The translations under genes were made by a program, and so were the position numbers. From the NCBI GenBank assembly GCA_015493525.1, contig WGCY01000015.1, positions 1 to 64,000 of the forward strand: a DNA stretch of 64,000 bases. The letters are read 5' to 3'. Origin of the DNA: Bacteroidales bacterium. GTDB lineage: Bacteria; Bacteroidota; Bacteroidia; Bacteroidales; F082. Below are positions 42,701 to 51,161 of the stretch, piece by piece (the stretch's first letter is position 1; each line of letters starts with the position of its first letter). The notes under the pieces are model-generated. The model worked only from the letters and a program-made list of their open reading frames with translations. It searched no databases and had not been told where the DNA came from.

Positions 42701-42918
42701 AATTGAGAAGCATTGGTGTCAGCTATCGCTTTCACTTCAAACATGTCCAGAGCTTCTTGGTTTATGCCAATGCCCACAATATCATCTTATGGACACCGTT
42801 TGACGGATTTGACCCGGAAGCCAACTATTTTGGTGCTGCTACCAATATTTACGGGTACACAGGACTGACTGTCCCGTTAAGCCAAAGCTATACTGTTGGT
42901 GTTAAGTTTAATTTTTAA
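39751..42918 (+). CDS. SusC/RagA-type TonB-dependent outer-membrane transporter
   Basis: 1055 residues. A signal peptide (to LFAQ) is followed by a carboxypeptidase-like regulatory domain (TVTGVVKDATGAGLPGVNIRIKGTTTGTATDLNGKY), a TonB-box region and plug (LNEVVVTAFGIKKEKRALGY), and a long 22-stranded-type barrel ending YTVGVKFNF. It imports oligomeric nutrients with its SusD partner, powered by TonB. Given the murein-peptide enzymes on both sides, peptidoglycan fragments or peptides are the likely cargo rather than glycans. A 138-base AT-rich gap precedes it, with no clear promoter box. Confidence 0.93.
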   Translation: MKKMYRFLFLLMVFITTAQMLFAQAQTVTGVVKDATGAGLPGVNIRIKGTTTGTATDLNGKYRIQASQGDILVFSFVGYVTKEVKVSGSILNVVLTENVNKLNEVVVTAFGIKKEKRALGYSVTQIQPKDVEIAGQTDAISALQGKVPGMQISNTGGSAGGGVDILIRGITSIDPGRSNQPLIIVDGMPIDNSTFAGNVLPSSGSNATGSHEQFDFASRIGDLNPDDIASFSVLKGAAATALYGVRAANGAIVITTKKGKKGAPKVTLTLNTTFRQVVKTPSLQKTFREGSHHSDKTPGAVIDPNAPGGYLHPTGAAFWAWGVPFSQDWFKMPNGDSIDLRHDGFHSPYELFKTGINNQLNFSISGASDRFNYFFSSNWTRDNGILPNTKYDKKTFRVNAGYKILKNLELNTSISYTRTFSQKANSGDKSVFSSLSYWVPTFPINDYEYPDGTEKCYTTWIDNPRYFLEKSNLKSDLNRWIANANLKWSPYKWMTASYAFQVDNYSDRRNRFVPPNLDVGTHVHGFVINQNINYRGLESDLLLHFNHNWTKDFNTNLTLGNQISSSRRDYDYIRGEGLNVPGIDDLANTTNIFAGNSLVRLRNVGLFYSLQFGFKNKLFVNTTGRNDWVSTMPEGNRSFFYPSVSGSYVFTEDLFKHSKVFTFGKIRVSWAQVGKGPRFGQIGHYFIPERNFPFGSAGGYRSSTASGDMNIKPEKDNSFEVGTNLHFFKNRLRVDYSYYNTKVHDQIFTVGTAYSSGLSGVVRNAGDYKTWGHELQVSGDIIRNNNIKWEVYINWSTNKGKVVALPPDLDQIVFFGDRITSKAKVGDEIGSLYGWVFKTVNGQRYVISSGSSKGKWMITGDKNDGYFYQNGNQMVKVGNAFPKFIASLGSNFTWKNFSFNFLVEWKNGGDVYDRGYRNALRGGTLLETEFRDKERVLSGVTDDGNGGYKTNDIPLMITADSYYRDWNNYNNAAEVLLKDASWVKLRSIGVSYRFHFKHVQSFLVYANAHNIILWTPFDGFDPEANYFGAATNIYGYTGLTVPLSQSYTVGVKFNF

Positions 42919-42929
42919 AAGTGAAAAAC

Positions 42930-44513
42930 ATGAAAAATATACTAAAAACAATCGTAGTCCTCTTTCTCATCACCCTCGTTTCGGGATGTAGTAAAGACTT
43001 CTTTGATGTAAATACACCTACTGCGGCTACCGATGCTTCTGAATTGAGCATGAACGACCTGTTGGGTCCGGTTATCTACCATACTGTTTATGCCCAGTAC
43101 GATGCCGAAAACGTCTTTGGCAATTATACGCAGTATTTTGTGGGCGAGGGTGGTACTGCTGCAGGAGCAACTTCTGTTGCCGGCGTATGGAGCAATGTTT
43201 ATCTTTATATCCTTCCCAACCTGAAGGTTATCAGAGACAAAGCCAAGGCTGCAGATGCCAAGCATTTTGATGCCGTGGCACAAATACTGACGGCCATGAA
43301 CCTGGGGATTGCCACGGACAGTTACGAAAATATCCCCTATTCCGAAGCTGCCCAAGCATCTAATAATTACGCCCCGGCTTTTGATTCGCAGGAATCAATT
43401 TATACGGCCATTTTCAGTTTGCTGGACAATGCCATTGCCGAACTGGAAGGCCCTGATAATTCGGGTTTTGAACCCAATAGTAAATCCGACCTCATTTACC
43501 ATGGTGATATGAGTAAGTGGTTACGGGCGGCCTATACATTAAAAGCCCGCTATAAATTGCACCTGATTAATAAACTGGGGGCCACCAAAGCGGCACAAGA
43601 TGCATTGACTGCCATCGCAAAGGGTTTTACATCCAATAAAGATGATTTCCAAATGGGGTTTGATGACTTGCACATTAACCCTTGGTATTCGACGGAAGTG
43701 ATGGCAAAGAGAACAGGAAATTACTTCCACAATATTTGCGATCAATTGATTGAATATATGGATGGGCGTCAGTTTCCTTTTACGGATAGCCTTGTAAAAC
43801 GTGACCCGAGAATTATCGTTTATGCTCAGCCTGATAATGGAAAGGGGGAAGAAGATGGAAGTAATGAATACAGAGGTTTCATAAGCGGTGGCAGTGGCCT
43901 TTCAGGAGTTACCGATTCTGTGGGCGACAGCCTGCGTGCCAATACCGACTTCCGCGAAGAAGGTTTTTATACCAATGCCACGGCTCCTATCGTGATTCTA
44001 TCATATTCTGAAGCTCTGTTTATCAAAGCAGAAGCTGAATTTCTTGTTGGTGGGGGCACTACTACCAGTACAGGAATTTCCAATACTGGTTACGATGCTT
44101 ATATTGCAGGTATTAGAGCCAATATGGAAAAACTAAATGGAAGTATTGAAAAAATTAAAAGCGGTTATAGGGATGACACAACCTATCAGAAAAATCCGGA
44201 TGTAACCCCCACACAATATCTTGCTGATCCTTCCATTAATATGGGCGCCGCCAACCTGAAATTACAGGATATTATGAGGCAGAAATACATTGCCAACTTC
44301 CTGAACCCGGAAACCTATGTGGACATGAGACGCTACAATTATTCAAAAGATGTATTCCCGGGTTTAGACTTACCGCTTGACAACGACCAAAGCGAATTCC
44401 CCGGCAAATGGCTGGTAAGGGCACAATATCCTTCTACGGAAACACAGCGTAACCCGGATAATGTGGCCAAAAACCAAAAATCTCCGGATGAACCTGTTTG
44501 GTGGATGCAATAA
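42930..44513 (+). CDS. SusD/RagB-type nutrient-binding lipoprotein
   Basis: About 527 residues from the ATG at 42930 (a GTG three codons earlier is possible). The signal ends LVSGC with lipidated Cys20. The sequence resembles the SusD-like family often labelled SusD/RagB or DUF-type starch-binding (NDLLGPVIYHTVYAQYDAEN..., YSEALFIKAEAEFLVGG, LQDIMRQKYIANFLNPETYVDMRRYN). It forms the lid over the SusC barrel at the cell surface. It starts 12 bases after susC, and a strong terminator follows, closing this part of the operon. Confidence 0.92.
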   Translation: MKNILKTIVVLFLITLVSGCSKDFFDVNTPTAATDASELSMNDLLGPVIYHTVYAQYDAENVFGNYTQYFVGEGGTAAGATSVAGVWSNVYLYILPNLKVIRDKAKAADAKHFDAVAQILTAMNLGIATDSYENIPYSEAAQASNNYAPAFDSQESIYTAIFSLLDNAIAELEGPDNSGFEPNSKSDLIYHGDMSKWLRAAYTLKARYKLHLINKLGATKAAQDALTAIAKGFTSNKDDFQMGFDDLHINPWYSTEVMAKRTGNYFHNICDQLIEYMDGRQFPFTDSLVKRDPRIIVYAQPDNGKGEEDGSNEYRGFISGGSGLSGVTDSVGDSLRANTDFREEGFYTNATAPIVILSYSEALFIKAEAEFLVGGGTTTSTGISNTGYDAYIAGIRANMEKLNGSIEKIKSGYRDDTTYQKNPDVTPTQYLADPSINMGAANLKLQDIMRQKYIANFLNPETYVDMRRYNYSKDVFPGLDLPLDNDQSEFPGKWLVRAQYPSTETQRNPDNVAKNQKSPDEPVWWMQ

Positions 44514-44551
44514 AATCTTTTTGTTCGACTAATAAAGGTGATTAAGTGAAT

Positions 44552-44601
44552 GAAAGGATGACTCCGGGATTATATATCCAAGCGGGTCATCCTTTCTTTT
44601 T
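44552..44601 (+). terminator. Intrinsic terminator after susD
   Basis: GAAAGGATGAC (44552-44562) pairs with GTCATCCTTTC (44586-44596), followed by TTTTT. Confidence 0.8.
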
Positions 44602-44659
44602 GTTGAAGCCTGTGAATGCCAGATTTATGGTACTTTCGTTAATAAACTTTTTTTGAAGT

Positions 44660-45652
44660 ATGTACAGCAACAGCAAGCATTCGGATAACCTGCGAAAAAG
44701 CAAGCAACTACAAAGAATTTTGCCCCACAGGCTGAAAAAAAACAGTCTTATCGGACTGGTAACCCCCAGCAGTTCAATTACCCGTAAGCTGTTGAATGAT
44801 ACGATTAAAAAACTGGAAAGCCTTGGTTTCCGTGTCTATTTTCAGCATTCGGTACTTGATGAATACGGTTTCTTTGCCGGAAAAAATGCGGAAAGGGCCA
44901 ACGAGCTCATGCACATGTTTTCCAACAAAGAGGTCGATGCGCTGTTTTGTGTCAGGGGCGGCTATGGTGCCATACGGATACTTGATTATCTGGATTATGA
45001 GGTTATCCGGCAAAATCCCAAACCCCTGATAGGCTACAGCGATATTACCGCCCTTCATACTGCCATTTACAATAAAACGGGGCTGGTCAGTTTTCACGGC
45101 CTTATGGGCGAATCGGATTTTAACGAGTTTGCAGTCAGTTCCTTTTTGGATGTTCTTGTGAACCCAAAGGACCATTACCGGTACCCTTATTTGCGGGAAA
45201 AGAATACGGAAACAAATCCCGAATTCGACCGTTACACCATCCATCCGGGGCAGGCCGAAGGCATCCTGGCGGGAGGCAATATCAGTGTAATCGATTCCCT
45301 GACCGGAACGGAGTACGAACCCGATTTTGAAGGTAAAATAGCTTATCTTGAAGAAATTGAGGAAAAAACCTACCGGGTGGACAAAATGATATTTCACCTG
45401 CTTTCCGCAACCAATTTAAAAAAGGCGGCAGGGATTGTACTGGGCGTGTTTAAAGGTTGTAATGTAAATGAGAAACCAACCATCAGTTTGAAACAGGACC
45501 TCGATGATCTGCTAAAGCCGCTGGCCATTCCGGTATTTTACGGTTTGTCGTTTGGCCATATCGACCGGAAAATCACTATCCCTTATGGCATTAAGGCTAA
45601 AATGGATGCTTCCCTCACCAGTCTGGAGCTTCTTGAAAAAGCAGTAACCTGA
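44660..45652 (+). CDS. LD-carboxypeptidase (S66, MccF/LdcA family), no signal peptide
   Basis: Removes the terminal D-amino acid from murein tetrapeptides, or cuts related peptides. Seen: IGLVTPSS, FCVRGGYGAIRILDYLD, IGYSDITALH with nucleophile Ser127, LAGGNISVI, YLEEIEEKTYRVDKM with the catalytic Glu, and GLSFGHIDRK with the catalytic His. 330 residues. The N-terminus is charged (SNSKHSDNLRKSKQ) and shows no signal, so it is probably cytoplasmic, unlike its Tat-type paralogue at 46924. Its own promoter is weak (TACTTTCG at 44631). Confidence 0.9.
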   Translation: MYSNSKHSDNLRKSKQLQRILPHRLKKNSLIGLVTPSSSITRKLLNDTIKKLESLGFRVYFQHSVLDEYGFFAGKNAERANELMHMFSNKEVDALFCVRGGYGAIRILDYLDYEVIRQNPKPLIGYSDITALHTAIYNKTGLVSFHGLMGESDFNEFAVSSFLDVLVNPKDHYRYPYLREKNTETNPEFDRYTIHPGQAEGILAGGNISVIDSLTGTEYEPDFEGKIAYLEEIEEKTYRVDKMIFHLLSATNLKKAAGIVLGVFKGCNVNEKPTISLKQDLDDLLKPLAIPVFYGLSFGHIDRKITIPYGIKAKMDASLTSLELLEKAVT

Positions 45653-45683
45653 TTTCAAAGTACCTTGATAGCTAATAAATTTT

Positions 45684-45691
45684 TAATTTTG
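45684..45691 (+). promoter_or_regulatory. -7 box (TAATTTTG) for the DUF819 gene
   Basis: Fits TAnnTTTG, 28 bases before the ATG at 45720. Confidence 0.4.
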
Positions 45692-45719
45692 ATTTTTGTT
45701 TTCACCTTAACTATAAAAA

Positions 45720-46898
45720 ATGCATTCAGTAATTTCAGCAAATGATAATCTGTTAATCTGGGCCGTGCTCATGGCAAGTTCGGCTTTTGGTGTTTACGCC
45801 GAAAAAAAAGGATGGATAAAAAACATTGCCGGTGTGATGTACACCATGATCATCACGGCTGTTTTGGCACTCCTTCATTTTATCCCCTATGCTTCGGGAA
45901 GCGAAAAAGTTCCGGTGTATGATTTCGTTTACAACTACATTACCCCCATGGCCATTCCCCTTTTGCTTTTCAGTGCCAACATTGTTAAAATCATCAAAGA
46001 ATCGGGACGGCTTATCGCCATTTACCTCATTGGGGCAGCCGGTATTGTTATCGGCGCCATCATTACATTCTTCATAGTGCATCTCGGCCCTGAAACATTT
46101 AAGGTTGCCGGTGTATTTATTGCCACATTTGTAGGGGGCAGTGTCAATTTTGTGGCTGCTTCCCACATCTTAAACTTTGATCACAGCAGTTTGTTTACAA
46201 CGACTATGGCTGTGGATAATTTCGGAATTCAGTTCTATCTTATTTTTTTGTTTTATCTCCCATTCATTAAAATCCTGCAAAAATATTATCCCGAACTAAA
46301 AGAGGAAGGCGAAGTAGAAGTGGACGAAGAAACAAAACAAAAAGAAAGCGAAAGGGAAAAAGTCAGCATTGGTGCCATTGTGTATGTTATAACCATTGCC
46401 GGGCTGGCTACCTGGGTCAGTGCCTGGATCAACGGCCTACTGCAACAATGGTTTCACATCAAAGCCAACCTGACCCTGCTTGTGGTTACGGTGGTCATGA
46501 CCCTTTTTGTTTCGCTGTTTCCCAAATTTTTTGAAAAACTCGAAAGAGTGGCGTTTAGCACAGGTATGGCCCTGCTTTATATTTTTCTGGCTGTGGTGGG
46601 GGCCGCCTCAAACATAAAAACCGTTTTTATGGCAGGTCCCGGCGTTTTTATCTTTGCCGTGATTACCCTGCTCATTCAGTTTATCATTATCATGGGATTG
46701 GGTAAACTCTTTAAATTCAGCTTAAAAGAAATTGCCATTGCCTCATGTGCCAACGTATCGGGCCCCACGCTGTCTGCTCCCATGGCAGCCTCTTTTAAAG
46801 CCAAAAACCTGGTTACCCCTGCTGTGCTGGTGGGTATCCTGGGCTATATCATTGGTACCTTTCTCGGCGTTTCAGTCGGTTTCTGGCTGGCCCCCTGA
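45720..46898 (+). CDS. DUF819 (YjcL-like) integral membrane protein
   Basis: 392 residues with about 10 hydrophobic helices and a charged loop (EEGEVEVDEETKQKESEREK) in the middle. VGGSVNFVAASHIL and ASCANVSGPTLSAPMAASFKAKNLVTPAVLVGILGYIIGTFLG are conserved in DUF819. The family fold resembles transporters, but no substrate is established. Here it sits between two LD-carboxypeptidases, so import of murein-derived peptides into the cytoplasm is a reasonable guess. The next gene starts 25 bases on. Confidence 0.85.
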   Translation: MHSVISANDNLLIWAVLMASSAFGVYAEKKGWIKNIAGVMYTMIITAVLALLHFIPYASGSEKVPVYDFVYNYITPMAIPLLLFSANIVKIIKESGRLIAIYLIGAAGIVIGAIITFFIVHLGPETFKVAGVFIATFVGGSVNFVAASHILNFDHSSLFTTTMAVDNFGIQFYLIFLFYLPFIKILQKYYPELKEEGEVEVDEETKQKESEREKVSIGAIVYVITIAGLATWVSAWINGLLQQWFHIKANLTLLVVTVVMTLFVSLFPKFFEKLERVAFSTGMALLYIFLAVVGAASNIKTVFMAGPGVFIFAVITLLIQFIIIMGLGKLFKFSLKEIAIASCANVSGPTLSAPMAASFKAKNLVTPAVLVGILGYIIGTFLGVSVGFWLAP

Positions 46899-46923
46899 GG
46901 TAATGTTTAAAAAAGAAAACAAA

Positions 46924-47979
46924 ATGATAAACAGAAGAAAATTCATTACAGGTTCGGCGGCTTTGTCAGGCTTGTCGCTGCTGCCGTTTTCGAAAGTTTT
47001 TGCCCGTCAGGTTACAGAAGTTATTACCAGCCCTAAGCCCAAAATATTGCCCAAACGGCTGAAGCCGGGCGATACCATAGGACTGGTAACCCCCAGCGGG
47101 GAAATTAAAAAAGAACAACTGGACAAGTCCATCGAAAACCTTGATAAACTGGGCTTTAAAACCTATTACCTGCCTTCCGTAATGGACCAATACGGTTATT
47201 TTGCAGGAACGGACAAACAACGTGCCGATGAATTAATGCACATGTTTTCCAATCCGGAGGTGGATGGAATTATTTGCGTACGGGGCGGATATGGTGCCAT
47301 GCGGATAGTTGACCTGCTGGATTACGATGTCATTCAAAAAAACCCCAAAGCCTTCGTAGGCTACAGCGATATCACGGCATTAAACATTGCCATTTACGAA
47401 AAAACAGGTCTTGTTACCTTCCATGGCCCTGTGGGGGAATCTGATTTTAATGATTTTACGGTTACCTCTTTTGAGAACGTTTTGATGTACCCCAAAAAGA
47501 AATACAAATATCATTATCAAAGGGAAGAAGGCACAGAAGGCAATCCCGAATTCGACTTTTATACCATTACCGGCGGAAAAGCAGAAGGCGAATTGCTGGG
47601 CGGCAACCTGAGTGTGCTGGCTTCCATGGCAGGTACAAAATACGCCCCCGATTTTGAAAACAAACTGGCTTTTATCGAAGAAATTGAAGAAAAAACCTAC
47701 CGTGTGGACCGAATGCTTACGCAACTGGTCCAGGCCACCAACCTGGGAAAAGCCAACGGGATTGTTTTGGGTATTTTTTATAAATGCAGCGTAAACGATC
47801 CCCCGGCATTTACTTTGAAACAAGCCATTTCCGATATTATGAAACCTTTGAACATTCCTGTGGCTTACGGATTTCCGTTCGGGCATGTCAGCAACAAGTT
47901 CACGCTGCCCACAGGGATAAATGCCCGGTTCAACGCTACGCGCCGTACCCTTAAACTGATGGAACCGGCCGTGCTTTAA
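46924..47979 (+). CDS. LD-carboxypeptidase (S66 family) with a Tat-like signal
   Basis: 351 residues from the ATG at 46924; an ATG at 46903 is also in frame. The N-terminus NRRKFITGSAALSGLSLLPFSKVFA is a twin-arginine signal. The body follows the paralogue at 44660 closely: IGLVTPSGEIKKEQ, VRGGYGAMRIVDLLDYDVI, VGYSDITALN with nucleophile Ser148, LGGNLSVLASMAGT, IEEIEEKTYRVDRM and FGHVSNKF. It would act in the periplasm on the same bonds. It converges on the DacB gene with a 1-base gap. Confidence 0.9.
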   Translation: MINRRKFITGSAALSGLSLLPFSKVFARQVTEVITSPKPKILPKRLKPGDTIGLVTPSGEIKKEQLDKSIENLDKLGFKTYYLPSVMDQYGYFAGTDKQRADELMHMFSNPEVDGIICVRGGYGAMRIVDLLDYDVIQKNPKAFVGYSDITALNIAIYEKTGLVTFHGPVGESDFNDFTVTSFENVLMYPKKKYKYHYQREEGTEGNPEFDFYTITGGKAEGELLGGNLSVLASMAGTKYAPDFENKLAFIEEIEEKTYRVDRMLTQLVQATNLGKANGIVLGIFYKCSVNDPPAFTLKQAISDIMKPLNIPVAYGFPFGHVSNKFTLPTGINARFNATRRTLKLMEPAVL

Positions 47980-47980
47980 A

Positions 47981-49474
47981 CTACTTCTTCAGCTTTGCCA
48001 AAGCATCCATCAGTCTTTCCAGCCGGGCTTTTGCTTCCCGCGATTTACAGTTGAAACTGTTGGCGATGATGGAAAAAATGATTTCGCGCCCCGAGGCCGA
48101 TTTTACGTAACCCGAATAGGATTTGACCCGGTCGATGGTACCGCTTTTTGCCCGCAGGTTCCCCCGGGCCGGGCTGTCTTTAAACATTCCTTCCAGTGTT
48201 CCTTCACTGTTTCCGGCCAACGGCAGCGACTGAAAATAAACAGGAAAAAGGGAATCGTTTTGTTTCATGTATTGTAAAACAAATACTATCTGGCGGGGGG
48301 TAATCCCGTCGTATTGCGACAAACCGCTGCCATCGGTAAGGTTCAGGCCCCGCGTATCCATCCCTTTTTCTTTCCAATACGCTTCAACGGCTTTGGCATC
48401 CTGTTCTGTTTGTGCCACCCCGATGAGTTTCAGCCCGCACAGGTCGAGAAGGTGTTCTGCAAACAGGTTAACGCTATACGTGTTGGTTTTTTTTACAATT
48501 TCTCCTAAAGTCGGGGAAAAAACCGTGTCGATGATGTGTACCGTCCGGTCGATGGGCAGGCCTTCTTTTTGAAGCAGGCGGACAGTCGTCGGGTTTTTCA
48601 TTTGTTGTATGCCGTTTTCTTTCAGCACACGCGATAATTCATAGGCCGCAAACCAGGCCGGGTCGGGCAAAGAGCCTTTCTCGGACACTCCTTTCTCAAG
48701 AAAAGGCAGTTTACCGCGCAGGTACCGTTGGTTACAATACATGGTGCCGAGGATATTGCTTTCATCATCCGAAACCGTGTCGGCCGTGATGCCATTATCA
48801 AAAACCAGTCCCGGTACCCGGGGAACAATAGAATCGATAACCGCCGTATCACCGGGGATGCTGTCCGTATCGAGATAAAGCGTGTAATAATCATCGTAAA
48901 TGCTGATGCCGGAAGCCCCTGCGCCGTAATAAGTTCCCGTATTGGTCCACGACCAGGAAACGGGTACAATGTCCCGGCTGAAAATCCGGGCATCGGCCAC
49001 CACAGCACCTGCCACAGAATCAATCCCCAGCCTTTGGATGGCCCTCACCCATTGTGCTAGAAACTGATGGCCTTTTGTTTCATCGAAATATTTGGAACCG
49101 AGGGTCGGGTCGCCGCCTCCTTTTATCACAATGTTGCCATGCAAAATATGGCGGACCGTATCGAGGGTGCCCGTATAGCCCAAAAAGGTTTGAAAACGGT
49201 AATCAGGGCCGTAAAGGTCAAGGGCTGTGGCCGTAGTGAGTAATTTTAAATTGGAAGCCGGGCGCAAGGATTTATCCGCATCATGCAGGGCTATGATCCG
49301 GCCGGTTTTGTTGTCGATGGCAAAAAAACCCAACGTTCCCGGTCTAAAAACGCTGTCGTTTACTATTTCCTTTAAAACCTTATTGACAATGTGATGCTTT
49401 TTGTACAAATGCCTTTGGGCAAAGCCGCTGTTTACAACGAATGATAACAATAAGAAAAATAATAATTTACGCAT
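47981..49474 (-). CDS. dacB: D-alanyl-D-alanine carboxypeptidase/endopeptidase, PBP4 (DacB) type
   Basis: About 497 residues with a signal peptide (MRKLLFFLLLSFVVNSGFAQ). The start at 49474 is preferred to an upstream ATG at 49546, which adds 24 residues before the signal. Serine peptidase S13 motifs: SxxK at Ser74-Lys77 (RPASNLKLL), SVN (NTYSVNLFAEHLL) and KSG (RAKSGTIDRVKSYSG). It cuts D-Ala-D-Ala and D-Ala-DAP cross-links in the periplasm. Beside LD-carboxypeptidases and epimerases it would help trim or loosen murein so that fragments can be scavenged. Confidence 0.92.
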   Translation of the reverse strand: MRKLLFFLLLSFVVNSGFAQRHLYKKHHIVNKVLKEIVNDSVFRPGTLGFFAIDNKTGRIIALHDADKSLRPASNLKLLTTATALDLYGPDYRFQTFLGYTGTLDTVRHILHGNIVIKGGGDPTLGSKYFDETKGHQFLAQWVRAIQRLGIDSVAGAVVADARIFSRDIVPVSWSWTNTGTYYGAGASGISIYDDYYTLYLDTDSIPGDTAVIDSIVPRVPGLVFDNGITADTVSDDESNILGTMYCNQRYLRGKLPFLEKGVSEKGSLPDPAWFAAYELSRVLKENGIQQMKNPTTVRLLQKEGLPIDRTVHIIDTVFSPTLGEIVKKTNTYSVNLFAEHLLDLCGLKLIGVAQTEQDAKAVEAYWKEKGMDTRGLNLTDGSGLSQYDGITPRQIVFVLQYMKQNDSLFPVYFQSLPLAGNSEGTLEGMFKDSPARGNLRAKSGTIDRVKSYSGYVKSASGREIIFSIIANSFNCKSREAKARLERLMDALAKLKK

Positions 49475-49607
49475 GTTTTTCACGCTTTTAATGATAAGGT
49501 AAAGATAAAAACTTCCCCTGAAAATAGCGGTTGTTATTTTTAACATATTCCGGCTGTTTTGATAAAAAATAAACGGACGGGAAGCGGGGCCTTTTCGGAA
49601 AGATGGC

Positions 49608-49615
49608 TATATTTG
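49608..49615 (+). promoter_or_regulatory. -7 box (TATATTTG) for the antiporter gene
   Basis: Fits TAnnTTTG, 47 bases before the ATG at 49663. The divergent DacB promoter was not identified. Confidence 0.45.
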
Positions 49616-49662
49616 CCTGTAAGAGGAAATTGTTTGTTCACAGAAATTTCAACAGATAAGGC

Positions 49663-51144
49663 ATGCACGATTACGGATTCTTTTCGGTTCTTCCCCCTGT
49701 GATAGCTATTATCCTTGCCCTGAGGACCAAACAGGTTTATGTTGCCCTTATTTTTGGAACATGGTTTGGATGGGTAATAATCAATGGCTGGAATGTGGTT
49801 ACGGGAACTTTTGCCACGCTGGAAGCATTTGTCAATGTATTTAAATCGCCCGGCAACACACGGGTTATCATGTTTAGTGCTTTGGTCGGGGCTTTGCTGC
49901 TTTTTATTCAGTACTCGGGCGGTGTTGACGGATTTATGATTGGTATCGGCAGGTTCATCAAACGTGTGGAAAGCAAAAGAAATATAAAAAGCCGGAAGTT
50001 TGTACAATTACTGGCCATGGCCACGGGGGTCATACTTTTTGTGGAAACAAGCATCAGCTCCCTCACAGTAGGTACTTTATACAGGCCGCTGTTCGACAAA
50101 TTAAAGATTCCGCGCGAAAAGCTGGCTTACATTGCAGATTCCACTTCGGCCCCTTCATCAATTTTAATTCCTTTTAATGCCTGGGGTGCCTTTATTATGG
50201 GGCTTCTGCTCACACAAGGCATTAAAAATCCAATGATGGTCCTCGGTAATGCCCTGCTTTATGATTTTTATCCGGTGCTGACTATTTTGCTGGTGTTTTT
50301 CATTATTGTTTCCAAAAAGGATTTCGGGCCTATGGCAAAAGCCGAAAAAAGAACACGGGATACAGGTAAACTCCTGAACGACAATGCCCATCCTTTGATT
50401 TCTGATACCATTACTTCTCTTGAATCAAAACCCGGAATCAAGCTGAGGGCTTTTAACATGTATGTTCCCATCCTGACCATGGTCATGATGATGCCTGTTT
50501 ACCTGCTTTACACCGGCTGGGGAGCAGTTGAAGAATCAAATGGCCTGGCAGACCATCTTGTAAAAGCCATTGGTGCCGGCTCCGGGTCTACGGCTGTTTT
50601 GTATTCGGTGGTTACTTCCATTTTGGTGGCAATGATACTTTATCGCAGCCAGAAGATTATGAAAATGAAGGAGATGGTCGAGCTGACCTTAAAGGGAATC
50701 AGTGAGTTGATGCCCCTGGCATTGCTCATGATGCTTGCCTTTTCCATTAGTGATGTGAGCAACAAACTGGGAACCGGTATTTATGTCGCTACACAAACCA
50801 AAGCATGGCTAACGCCCCAGCTCCTGCCTTTCATCCTGTTTGTCATCAGCTCTTTCATTGCGTTCTCTACCGGCACTTCGTGGGGCACTTTTGCCATTAT
50901 GATGGCCATTGCCGTTCCTATGGCCCATGCACAAGGGGCAAACTTATATCTCGTTGTTGCGGCAACCATTGGAGGCGGTGTGTTTGGCGACCATTGTTCG
51001 CCCATTTCCGATACCACCATTATTTCCTCCATGGCTTCGGCATCCGACCACATCGACCATGTAAGGACACAGCTGCCTTATGCCTTGTTTATTGGAAGTA
51101 TTTCTGCTGTTTTATATCTGATTCTTGGTTATATTATGCATTAA
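49663..51144 (+). CDS. NhaC-family Na+/H+ antiporter-like transporter
   Basis: 493 residues with about 12 helices. Family landmarks: LFIQYSGGVDGF, FVETSISSLTVGTLYRPLFDKLKIPREKLAYIADSTSAPSSILIPFNAWGAFI and FIAFSTGTSWGTFAIMMAIAVPMA, with GGGVFGDHCSPISDTTIISSMAS. The NhaC group exchanges Na+ for H+ or for organic ions (malate/lactate), so the substrate may be something other than sodium. It converges on the alpha-oxoamine synthase gene. Confidence 0.85.
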   Translation: MHDYGFFSVLPPVIAIILALRTKQVYVALIFGTWFGWVIINGWNVVTGTFATLEAFVNVFKSPGNTRVIMFSALVGALLLFIQYSGGVDGFMIGIGRFIKRVESKRNIKSRKFVQLLAMATGVILFVETSISSLTVGTLYRPLFDKLKIPREKLAYIADSTSAPSSILIPFNAWGAFIMGLLLTQGIKNPMMVLGNALLYDFYPVLTILLVFFIIVSKKDFGPMAKAEKRTRDTGKLLNDNAHPLISDTITSLESKPGIKLRAFNMYVPILTMVMMMPVYLLYTGWGAVEESNGLADHLVKAIGAGSGSTAVLYSVVTSILVAMILYRSQKIMKMKEMVELTLKGISELMPLALLMMLAFSISDVSNKLGTGIYVATQTKAWLTPQLLPFILFVISSFIAFSTGTSWGTFAIMMAIAVPMAHAQGANLYLVVAATIGGGVFGDHCSPISDTTIISSMASASDHIDHVRTQLPYALFIGSISAVLYLILGYIMH

Positions 51145-51161
51145 CCTATTTGCCGGCCCGG

